Shown piece by piece: positions 1 through 5,850 of a stretch of DNA of 8,092 nucleotides. This stretch comes from Burkholderiales bacterium. Lineage in GTDB: Bacteria > Pseudomonadota > Gammaproteobacteria > Burkholderiales > Burkholderiaceae_C. Position numbers and translations under genes: made by a program. The stretch spans positions 1 through 8,092 of the forward strand of contig SBFU01000355.1 in the NCBI GenBank assembly GCA_006227785.1, in the 5' to 3' direction. Numbering within the stretch: position 1 is the stretch's first letter; every line of letters starts with the position of its first letter. Below the pieces are notes generated by a model, which was not told the DNA's origin, did not search any database, and saw only the letters and a program-made list of their open reading frames with translations.

Positions 1-889
1 TGCCGCCGTGGCCGTGCACGATGGGCTTGGGCAGGCCGGTGGTGCCGCTGCTGTAGACGATCCACAGCGGGTGGTCGAACGGCAGCCACGCCGGCTCGAA
101 GGCCGCCACCTCGGCATCGCGGCGCGCCGTGGCCTGCGCCAAGGACTCGCAGGGCGACGCTCGCAGGAGGGCCGCGCTGCGCGCGTCGTCGTCCTCGGCG
201 AGGCTGGTGTGCAGCAGCACATGGCGCACGCTGGGCAGGGCCGCGCGCAACTCGGCCACCACGCCCAGGCGGTCGTGGTCCTTGTGGCCGTAGGTGACCC
301 CGTCGCAGGCGATCAGCACCACGGGCTCGATCTGGCGGAAGCGGTCCAGCACGGCGTTGGTGCCCATGTCGGGCGCGCAGACGCTCCAGACCGCACCAAG
401 GGACACCACCGCCAGAAAGGCCACCATGGTCTCGGGGATGTTGGGCAGGTAGGCCGCCACCCGGTCACCGGGTTGCACGCCCTGGGCCTTGAGGTGCAGC
501 GCCAGTGAAGCCACCTGGCGTTGCAGCTCGGGCCAGGACAGCTCGGTGTGGCGACCCTTTTCGTTGCGGGCCACGATGGCCGGAAAGCCCGCCGCGTGCG
601 CCGGCTGCACATGCCGGAACACCTGCTGGGCGTAGTTGACCTGGGCGCCGGGAAACCACCGCGCGCCTGGCATGACGTTGCGCTCCAGCACCGCCGTGTG
701 GGGCGTGGGCGATTGCAGATCGAAGTAGTCCCAGATGCTCTGCCAGAAGGCGTCCAGCTCGGTGGTGGACCAGCGCCAGAGCGCGTCGTAACTGTCGAAA
801 CGCAGTCCGCGTTCTCGGGCCAGCCAGTCCTGGTAGAGGCGGATCTGGGGGATGAAGGGCGCAGCGGCGGGGCTTGGCGGGGTGGGCAC
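1..889 (-). CDS. aacS: Acetoacetyl-CoA synthetase, N-terminal part (runs off left edge)
   Basis: Activates acetoacetate with ATP and CoA to acetoacetyl-CoA in the cytoplasm (ANL adenylating superfamily). About 296 residues are visible, out of roughly 650 usual for the family; the rest lies beyond base 1. Seen: an N-terminal acyl-CoA-synthetase cap region (about 30-95) with FDSYDALWRWS, FWQSIWDYF and WFPGAQVNYA; GDRVAAYLPN (141-150); VCAPDMGTNAVLDRF (170-184), the form typical of acetoacetate ligases; and the phosphate-binding adenylation loop YSSGTTGLPKPI (279-290). The start is GTG at 889-887; no ATG lies in frame upstream and the homologous N-terminus (PFIPQIRLYQDW) follows 10 residues later. 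An AAAAGG at 904-899 gives a 9-base spacing; a stronger AGGAG (917-913) is too far away. It is transcribed divergently from the TetR gene, with the putative operators between them. It would consume acetoacetate made by the fumarylacetoacetase at 5851-7176. The family is clear; substrate preference is inferred from motif recall. Confidence 0.9.
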   Translation of the reverse strand, partial: MPTPPSPAAAPFIPQIRLYQDWLARERGLRFDSYDALWRWSTTELDAFWQSIWDYFDLQSPTPHTAVLERNVMPGARWFPGAQVNYAQQVFRHVQPAHAAGFPAIVARNEKGRHTELSWPELQRQVASLALHLKAQGVQPGDRVAAYLPNIPETMVAFLAVVSLGAVWSVCAPDMGTNAVLDRFRQIEPVVLIACDGVTYGHKDHDRLGVVAELRAALPSVRHVLLHTSLAEDDDARSAALLRASPCESLAQATARRDAEVAAFEPAWLPFDHPLWIVYSSGTTGLPKPIVHGHGG

Positions 890-1000
890 GTGTCGATACC
901 TTTTCGGTTTGTCTCCTGTGGTCAGCGTAGCAGCAGCCTCTGCCGCTGTCAGTTGCCGACATGCACGCGGGTGACAGCACTTCATCCGTTCGGGCAGGGT

Positions 1001-1037
1001 TTGTACGAATGTTCAATTTTCTTGTACGACCGTTCAA
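1001..1037. promoter_or_regulatory. Twin palindromic operator, probable TetR-family binding sites
   Basis: Two copies of an imperfect palindrome, TTGTACGAATGTTCAA (1001-1016) and TTGTACGACCGTTCAA (1022-1037), each fit TTGNAC-N4-GTNCAA. Their centres are 21 bases apart, two turns of B-DNA, so two dimers could sit on the same face. They lie between the divergent synthetase gene and the TetR gene, ending 7 bases before the preferred TetR start. TetR regulators commonly bind such sites next to their own gene; the assignment to this particular regulator is inferred from position. Confidence 0.6.
1009..1037 (-). promoter_or_regulatory. Possible promoter for the acetoacetyl-CoA synthetase gene
   Basis: Reading the minus strand, TTGAAC (1037-1032) is followed after exactly 17 bases by GAACAT (1014-1009), a fair sigma70 -35 and a weak -10. 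Both hexamers fall inside the two operator palindromes, so repressor binding would block them. The leader to the GTG would be about 110 bases. This is pattern matching in a GC-rich genome and is weak evidence. Confidence 0.3.
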
Positions 1038-1044
1038 TCGCGCC

Positions 1045-1755
1045 ATGATCGCCCGGCCCGCCGCATCCCCCCGCCAAAGTGCCGCCCCATCCGCGGGGAG
1101 CGCGCCGGCCGTGCGCCCGGATCGCCGTCTGGCCATTCTGCTGGCGGCCGAGCGACTGTTCGCCCAGCACGGCTACCACGCGGTGTCGATCCGCCAGATC
1201 GCCCAGGCCGCCGGTGTGCCGCTGGCCCTGGTGGGCTACTACTTCGGCCCCAAGCACGAGCTGTTCCACGCCATCTTCGAGCACTGGCAGGGGACCGCCC
1301 AGGCTCGGCTGGAACGGCTGGACGCCGCACTGCATGCCCCGCAGCCGGAACGCAGCCTGGAACGCGTGGTGGAGGCCTTCGTGCGACCGGTGCTGGCGCA
1401 ACGCGCCAGCGAAGAGGGGGAGTACTACGCCCAGCTGGTGGCACGTGAGCTGGGGTTCCAGACACCGGAGGCCACGCGCGTGCTGACGGACTATTTCGAT
1501 CCGCTGGCCAACCGCTTCATCGAAGCCCTGATGGCGGTCCGACCGGGCCATGGACGTGCCCTGGCGGCCTGGGCCTATCAGTTCGCCCTGGGGGCGCTTC
1601 TGCACCACATCAGCGACATCCGCGTCGGCCGTCTTTCGGGCGGTCTGGACACGCCGAATGACCCGAACGCAGCGCCACTGCTGATCCGTTTCCTCTGCGC
1701 CGGCATCGATGCCGTCATGCCGGTGCTGCCCGACGGGCGCCCACCGCCCGCGTAA
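1045..1755 (+). CDS. TetR/AcrR-family transcriptional regulator
   Basis: A one-component DNA-binding regulator, probably a ligand-responsive repressor, of 236 residues from ATG 1045. Seen: a Pro/Ala/Ser-rich tail (1-24), then the TetR DNA-binding domain (about 25-80) with RLAILLAAERLFAQHGYHAV and the helix-turn-helix SIRQIAQAAGVPLALVGYYFG (48-68 region), which is the most conserved family signature. The helical C-terminal domain would bind the ligand. The start is uncertain: ATG 961 and ATG 1009 are in frame, and 1009 has AGGG at 996-999, while 1045 has no Shine-Dalgarno. I prefer 1045 because the longer forms would translate through the operator repeats and the extra residues look unlike a TetR N-terminus. 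It ends 36 bases before the TRAP binding-protein gene and is probably the first gene of that operon. It likely senses the imported solute or a breakdown product; the ligand cannot be read from the sequence. Confidence 0.92.
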   Translation: MIARPAASPRQSAAPSAGSAPAVRPDRRLAILLAAERLFAQHGYHAVSIRQIAQAAGVPLALVGYYFGPKHELFHAIFEHWQGTAQARLERLDAALHAPQPERSLERVVEAFVRPVLAQRASEEGEYYAQLVARELGFQTPEATRVLTDYFDPLANRFIEALMAVRPGHGRALAAWAYQFALGALLHHISDIRVGRLSGGLDTPNDPNAAPLLIRFLCAGIDAVMPVLPDGRPPPA

Positions 1756-1779
1756 GACCCCGACGGCCAGACCCACAAC

Positions 1780-1783
1780 GGAG
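1780..1783 (+). promoter_or_regulatory. Ribosome binding site of dctP
   Basis: GGAG with an 8-base spacing to ATG 1792 supports that start, which also gives a complete signal peptide. Confidence 0.7.
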
Positions 1784-1791
1784 ACAAGACC

Positions 1792-2865
1792 ATGAAACGA
1801 CGCATCTTTCAGGCATCACTGATCGCGACCGCGCTGACCCTGTCGGGACTGTCGGTCGCCCATGCACAGCAGACCATCCGGCTCACAGCCGCGGGTGGCC
1901 ACCCGCCGGTGTTTCTCTGGGTCAAGCTGCTGGACGAGTTCTACATTCCCGAGGTGGACCGGCGCCTGGCGGCGGCAGGTGGCAAACACAAGGTCGAGTG
2001 GACCAAGGCCTGGGGCGGCACCCTGATCAAGATCGGCAGCGAGTCCAAAGGCATTGCCGACGGCATCGCCGACTTCGGCTTCGTGGGCACGCTGTTCGAG
2101 GCCGCCAAGTTCCCGATGCAGAACGTGAGCTACGTGACGCCGTTCGGCACCGACAACCTCGGGGCGGTGGGCGCCATTGTCTCGGACATGCAGAAGAGCA
2201 TCCCGGCCATGGGCGAGACCTGGGGCAGGAACGGCCTTGTCTACCTGGGCGGCACCGCGCTGGACACCTACCACCTGTGGACCAACTTCCCGGTCAAGTC
2301 CATCGACGACCTCAAGGGCAAGAAAATCAGCGCGCCAGGCCCTTCCGCCAACTGGATCCGCAACACGGGCGCCGTGGCGGTGGCCGGATCCCTGCCCACC
2401 TACTACGAAGACATCAAGTCGGGCGTGTCCAACGGTGCCATCACCTTCAGCACGGGCGCCTGGGGTGCCAAACTCCACGAAGTGGCCCCCTACATCACCA
2501 AGGTGAATTTCGGCTCCATGTACGCAGGCGCGGTCGTCATGAACAAGCGCCGCTTTGACAGCCTGCCACCCGAAGTCCAGCAGGTGTTCAGGGAGGTCGG
2601 TGCCGAGTACGACAAGCGCTTTGCCGAGGCCCAGAACGCCACCGCCAATGCGTTGCTGCAGAAGATGGCCCAGGCTGGCGCCACCATCAGCGAACTGCCT
2701 GCCAGCGAGCGTCAGCGATGGGCAGACACCATCCCCAACGTCGCGCAGACCTGGGCTGCCGACCTGCAGTCCAAGGGGGCTCCCGGCAACGAAGTGCTCA
2801 AGGCCTACATGGACGGCCTGAAGAAGTCGGGCGCGCAGCTGCCGCGCGACTGGTCCGTCAAGTGA
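1792..2865 (+). CDS. dctP: TRAP transporter periplasmic substrate-binding protein (DctP family)
   Basis: Periplasmic receptor that captures a solute, classically a small carboxylate, and hands it to the membrane subunits encoded next door. It has 357 residues, usual to slightly long for the family. A signal peptide is clear: MKRR, a hydrophobic stretch (about 6-22), and AHA before a predicted cut after residue 25. The mature protein has family landmarks: GIADFGFVGT near 91-100, SIDDLKGKKISAPG (170-183), YYEDIKSGVSNGAI in place of the usual YxALQxGxxDG, and LHEVAPYITKV. The Arg normally found in the KxRxP motif, which pairs with the substrate carboxylate (Arg147 in SiaP), is Ser180 here. Related DctP-like proteins with KKIGAPG also exist as I recall, so this looks like a divergent subfamily and not a defect. 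It is a complete gene 36 bases after the regulator. The substrate is unknown, so the product name 'C4-dicarboxylate' should not be taken literally. Confidence 0.93.
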   Translation: MKRRIFQASLIATALTLSGLSVAHAQQTIRLTAAGGHPPVFLWVKLLDEFYIPEVDRRLAAAGGKHKVEWTKAWGGTLIKIGSESKGIADGIADFGFVGTLFEAAKFPMQNVSYVTPFGTDNLGAVGAIVSDMQKSIPAMGETWGRNGLVYLGGTALDTYHLWTNFPVKSIDDLKGKKISAPGPSANWIRNTGAVAVAGSLPTYYEDIKSGVSNGAITFSTGAWGAKLHEVAPYITKVNFGSMYAGAVVMNKRRFDSLPPEVQQVFREVGAEYDKRFAEAQNATANALLQKMAQAGATISELPASERQRWADTIPNVAQTWAADLQSKGAPGNEVLKAYMDGLKKSGAQLPRDWSVK

Positions 2866-2870
2866 GTGGC

Positions 2871-2876
2871 AGGGGA
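2871..2876 (+). promoter_or_regulatory. Ribosome binding site deciding the dctQ start
   Basis: AGGGGA lies 4 bases before ATG 2881. The alternative in-frame GTG at 2866 directly abuts the dctP stop and has no comparable site, so ATG 2881 is preferred. Confidence 0.6.
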
Positions 2877-2880
2877 CACG

Positions 2881-3483
2881 ATGAGCGACGAGCCCAGGGG
2901 TCCGGTCGGGGCGGCCGCCTCGCACGCGTCCGCGCAGGATGCCTATCAACAACCGCTGCCCTGGGGCCTGCATCGCGTGACACAAGGCCTCAACGCGCTG
3001 GGCACCTTGCTGATCATCGGCCTGATGCTGCTCATCAACACCGACATCGTCGGACGCACCGGCTTTGATGCCCCGGTTCGTGGCGTCACCGAGCTGGTGT
3101 CACTCTCGATCGTCGGCATCGTGTTCCTGCAGCTGGCGGATACGCTGCGCTGCGGCCGCTTCACCCGTGCCGACATGCTGCTGGATCGCCTCAAGCGCGA
3201 GCGACCGGTGCTGGCGGCGCTGCTGCAGTGCGCCTACCACCTGCTGGGTGCGCTGCTGATGGGCATCATCCTGTGGGCCGCCTGGCCCTCTTTGCTGGAG
3301 TCCATCCGCATGCGCGAGTATGTGGGCGCCCTGGGAGACTTCACAGCCCCGGTCTGGCCGGTCCGGCTGATGATGCTGGTCGGCCTTTGCGTCACGGCGC
3401 TGACCTTCGTGCTGCTGGCGGCGATGGACCTGCGTCGCGCGCAGCGCCTGGCGCGGCTTGCGGGGCGGGGGGGCCTTTCATGA
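2881..3483 (+). CDS. dctQ: TRAP transporter small membrane subunit (DctQ family)
   Basis: Inner-membrane small permease subunit that pairs with the large subunit for sodium-driven uptake. It has 200 residues from ATG 2881, with an unusually polar N-terminal tail of about 28 residues before the membrane part. Four hydrophobic segments are visible: about 38-54, 70-87, 110-133 and 159-181. The short motif NTDIVGRTGFDAPVRGVTEL between segments 1 and 2 is the family's best-conserved part (usually N.xxR..f..p..g..El), and the polar loop RCGRFTRADMLLDRL follows segment 2. It begins 15 bases after dctP and its stop overlaps the start of the next gene (ATGA at 3480-3483), which indicates translational coupling and an equal ratio of the two membrane subunits. 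Confidence 0.9.
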   Translation: MSDEPRGPVGAAASHASAQDAYQQPLPWGLHRVTQGLNALGTLLIIGLMLLINTDIVGRTGFDAPVRGVTELVSLSIVGIVFLQLADTLRCGRFTRADMLLDRLKRERPVLAALLQCAYHLLGALLMGIILWAAWPSLLESIRMREYVGALGDFTAPVWPVRLMMLVGLCVTALTFVLLAAMDLRRAQRLARLAGRGGLS

Positions 3484-4796
3484 GTCCCACCACTGTGGCC
3501 GTGCTCTCGCTGGGGCTCATGCTGCTGCTCATCTGGGGCGGGCTGCATGTGGCGGTGGTGCTGGGCCTGGTCTCCTTCGTCGGCATCTGGATCATTCGCG
3601 GTGACGTGGGCGTGGCGGCCAATCTGCTGGCCCAGGCCTCCAGCGATGCCATCGCCAGCCACATTTTCGGGGTGGTACCGCTGTTTGTGCTGACCGGGTT
3701 CCTGGTCGCCAAGGCCGACATTGGCAAGGACGCCTTCGAGGTCGCCAACCAGCTGTTCCGCCGACTGCGTGGCGGCCTTGGCGTGGCCACCGTGGCATCG
3801 AACGCGGTGTTTGCCGCCATCACTGGCATCTCGATCGCTTCGGCTGCGGTGTTCACACGCGTGGCCGTGCCGCAGATGATGCGCTTTGGCTACCAGCCCA
3901 GGTTCGCGGTGGGGGTGGTCGCCGGATCATCGGTGTTGGGCATGCTGATACCGCCCAGCCTGCTGATGATCCTCTATGGCTTCCTGGCCAACCAGTCTGT
4001 GGGCGACCTGTTCACCGCCGGCATCGTGCCCGGGCTGCTGCTGGCCGGAGCCTTCACGGCCGGCATCGTGCTGGCCGCGTGGTTGCGACCCGCGATGGTC
4101 TACGACGGCGGCGAGATGCCGGTGCCCGACGGGCCGGACATGGGCGTGGGCACCATGGCGCTCAAACTGGTGCCCATCGTGCTGATGATCGGTGGCGTGC
4201 TGGGCGGGCTCTATGGCGGCCTGTTCACAGCGACCGAGGCCGGCGCCGTGGGCGCCGCCCTGGCGCTGCTGATTGCGGTGTTGCGACGCAAGTTGACGGC
4301 CCGCACGTTCTGGGAGGTGCTGACCGAAACCGGCCACGTGACCGTGGCGGTGAGCTTCCTGATCATCTGCGCCAGCATCTACACCCGCATGCTCGCCATG
4401 TCGGGCATGCCCCAGTTCCTGATGGAGCTGATCGGTCAGGCCGGCCTCGGCCCATTTGCCTTCCTGATGGTGTACGTGCTCATCGTCATCCTGCTGGGCA
4501 CCGTGATCGACTCATCCTCCATCCTGCTGATCGTGCTGCCACTGATGTTGCCCATCGCCGAGCAGTTCGGCATGAACCTGATCTGGTTCGGCGTGGTCAC
4601 GGTGGTGGCGGTGGAGATCGGCTTGCTCACACCCCCGTTCGGGCTGTCCGCCTACGTGGTCAAGAGCGCCCTCAACGACCCGCGCATATCGCTCGGTGAC
4701 ATCTTCCGCGGCACAGCGCCGTTCACACTGATCATGGTGGGTGTGCTGCTGCTGCTGATGGCCTTCCCGCAGCTGAGCCTGGTGCTGCTGCGCTGA
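3480..4796 (+). CDS. dctM: TRAP transporter large membrane subunit (DctM family)
   Basis: The main transmembrane subunit, which moves the solute across the inner membrane with sodium ions. It has 438 residues, close to the family norm, and about 12 hydrophobic segments. Diagnostic motifs: GVVPLFVLTGFLVAKADIGK (64-83), the SNAVFAAITGISIASAAV helix (107-124), VPQMMRFGY (130-138), GVVAGSSVLGMLIPPSLLM (145-163), GLFTATEAGAVGA (247-259) and LLTPPFGLSAYV (382-393). The start ATG 3480 overlaps the dctQ stop; an in-frame extension to 3228 would run inside dctQ and is not used. A G-rich run precedes the start. The gene is intact, with no frameshift or missing motif. It is followed after 58 bases by the cyclase-family hydrolase gene, probably on the same transcript. 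Confidence 0.95.
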   Translation: MSPTTVAVLSLGLMLLLIWGGLHVAVVLGLVSFVGIWIIRGDVGVAANLLAQASSDAIASHIFGVVPLFVLTGFLVAKADIGKDAFEVANQLFRRLRGGLGVATVASNAVFAAITGISIASAAVFTRVAVPQMMRFGYQPRFAVGVVAGSSVLGMLIPPSLLMILYGFLANQSVGDLFTAGIVPGLLLAGAFTAGIVLAAWLRPAMVYDGGEMPVPDGPDMGVGTMALKLVPIVLMIGGVLGGLYGGLFTATEAGAVGAALALLIAVLRRKLTARTFWEVLTETGHVTVAVSFLIICASIYTRMLAMSGMPQFLMELIGQAGLGPFAFLMVYVLIVILLGTVIDSSSILLIVLPLMLPIAEQFGMNLIWFGVVTVVAVEIGLLTPPFGLSAYVVKSALNDPRISLGDIFRGTAPFTLIMVGVLLLLMAFPQLSLVLLR

Positions 4797-4842
4797 ACGC
4801 CACAAGACCGCCATCGCTTTCGCGTCCGTCATCAACGCACCC

Positions 4843-4848
4843 AAGGAG
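4843..4848 (+). promoter_or_regulatory. Ribosome binding site of the cyclase-family gene
   Basis: A strong AAGGAG with a 6-base spacing fixes ATG 4855 as the start. The preceding 40 bases show no terminator, so read-through from dctM is likely. Confidence 0.75.
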
Positions 4849-4854
4849 AACACC

Positions 4855-5661
4855 ATGTCCCGCCGATTCGTTGACCTCTCGATCTACCTCGAAAACGACG
4901 TCATTTCCGACCCCCCCGCCTTTGCCCCCAAGATCCAGTACTTCGACCACAAGAACTCCTTCGAGCAGATGGCACCGTTCTTCCCGGGCCTGAAGCAGGA
5001 GGACTTGCCCGACGGCGATGTCTGGGCGGTGGAGATGATCCAGCTCTCGACCCACAACGGGACCCACCTGGACGCCCCTTACCACTTTCACAGCACGATG
5101 GACAAGGCGCTGGGCGAGCAGAAACGCTCGTGGACCATCGACGAGGTGCCGCTGGAGTGGTGCTTTCAGCCCGGCGTGAAGCTGGACTTCCGCCACTTCG
5201 CCGATGGCTACGTGGTCACCGCAGCCGACGTCGAGGCCGAGCTGGCGCGCATCGGCCACACACTGAGCCCGCTGGAGATCGTGGTCGTCAACACCCGCGC
5301 CGGCAGTCGCTATGGCCACGACGACTTCGTCAGCGCGGGCTGTGGCATGGGCTACGACGCCACCATGTACCTGCTGGAGCGCGGTGTGCGCCTGACCGGC
5401 ACCGACGCCTGGAGCTGGGACGCGCCCTTCGTCTACACGGCGCAGAAGTACGCCGAATCGAAGGACGCCAGCCTGATCTGGGAAGGCCACAAGGCCGGGC
5501 GCGATATCGGCTACTGCCACCTGGAGAAGCTGCACAACCTGGAGGCCATTCCGTCGACGGGCTTCTACATCAGCTGCTTCCCGCACAAGATCCGTGGTGC
5601 CTCGGCCGGATGGACGCGCGCGGTCGCCATCTTCGACGACGCATTGATGGCGTCGAAGTGA
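4855..5661 (+). CDS. Cyclase-family metal-dependent hydrolase (kynurenine formamidase / isatin hydrolase-like)
   Basis: A soluble enzyme of 268 residues in the cyclase superfamily (PF04199), whose characterised members hydrolyse amides, lactams or lactones, such as N-formylkynurenine or isatin, using a divalent metal. Seen: the signature HxGTHxDxPxH as HNGTHLDAPYH (67-77), giving His67, His71, Asp73 and His77; the downstream GTDAWSWDAPF (182-192), matching the family's G.D..S.D; and His212 with Glu224, spaced 12 apart like the distal catalytic pair I recall from kynurenine formamidases. It is longer than bacterial kynurenine formamidases (about 210), mainly through an N-terminal insert (about 20-55), so it is closer in size to isatin hydrolase-type members. 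It has no signal peptide, so it acts on imported material. Its position behind a TRAP transporter suggests that it processes the transported solute. The exact substrate cannot be assigned, so I give no gene symbol. Confidence 0.9.
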   Translation: MSRRFVDLSIYLENDVISDPPAFAPKIQYFDHKNSFEQMAPFFPGLKQEDLPDGDVWAVEMIQLSTHNGTHLDAPYHFHSTMDKALGEQKRSWTIDEVPLEWCFQPGVKLDFRHFADGYVVTAADVEAELARIGHTLSPLEIVVVNTRAGSRYGHDDFVSAGCGMGYDATMYLLERGVRLTGTDAWSWDAPFVYTAQKYAESKDASLIWEGHKAGRDIGYCHLEKLHNLEAIPSTGFYISCFPHKIRGASAGWTRAVAIFDDALMASK

Positions 5662-5695
5662 CCGTCGCCGCAGGTCTTAGCCTTCAAACCAACCG

Positions 5696-5726
5696 CCCCC
5701 GTCACTCCCGCGAACGCGGGAGTCCA
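5696..5726 (+). repeat. REP-like palindromic repeat, left copy
   Basis: The core TCACTCCCGCGAACGCGGGA sits in 5702-5721 and folds into a hairpin (CTCCCGC / GCGGGAG with a GAAC turn in part). The element resembles the GTCATTCCCGC...GCGGGAATCCA repeats that I recall from many beta- and gammaproteobacterial genomes. It begins 34 bases after the cyclase-family stop. Together with the right copy it forms an inverted pair. Confidence 0.8.
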
Positions 5727-5758
5727 CGACATCCGGCAATGCCTGATCGGTACCCTGA

Positions 5759-5789
5759 TGGACTCCCTCGTTCGCGAGGGTGACGAGGG
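5759..5789 (-). repeat. REP-like palindromic repeat, right (inverted) copy
   Basis: Reverse complement of the left copy, with 3 differences in the 27-base core and one more in the flanking CCC(C/T). It carries its own hairpin, CCCTCG-TTCG-CGAGGG (5765-5780). The two arms are separated by 32 bases, so the transcript could alternatively form one 31-base-arm hairpin. It ends 61 bases before fahA. Confidence 0.8.
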
Positions 5790-5838
5790 TCCGGACTCGC
5801 CTGACTGGGCCGCTGCGACCCTCATTTCACCCGAACAC

Positions 5839-5842
5839 GGAG
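5839..5842 (+). promoter_or_regulatory. Ribosome binding site deciding the fahA start
   Basis: GGAG with an 8-base spacing to ATG 5851. The in-frame ATG at 5758 would translate through the right REP copy and give an N-terminus unlike the family, so 5851 is used. Confidence 0.7.
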
Positions 5843-5850
5843 CCACACAC

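Noticed and set aside
8..508. Plus-strand open frames at the left edge (8-508 and 521-1048)
   Set aside because: They lie opposite the acetoacetyl-CoA synthetase reading frame, which is continuous from GTG 889 to base 1 and carries the adenylation motif.
1816..2985. A 389-codon minus-strand open frame opposite dctP
   Set aside because: Shadow of dctP with low-complexity composition and no recognisable family; the plus frame has a signal peptide and TRAP motifs.
3228..3479. Longer dctM starting at 3228
   Set aside because: It would overlap dctQ by 250 bases with out-of-frame sequence; the ATGA overlap at 3480 gives a DctM of normal length.
4732..5586. A 284-codon minus-strand open frame opposite the cyclase-family gene
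   Set aside because: Antisense shadow (Val, Gly, Asp rich); the plus strand encodes intact HNGTHLDAPYH and a strong ribosome binding site.
5700..5785. CRISPR array or rho-independent terminator in the cyclase-fahA gap
   Set aside because: Only two copies, inverted and not direct, with no spacer regularity; the hairpins are not followed by a T run, so a classical intrinsic terminator is not supported.
5758..5850. Longer fahA starting at ATG 5758
   Set aside because: That ATG lies at the edge of the right REP copy, and the added residues are translated repeat sequence unlike any fumarylacetoacetase N-terminus.
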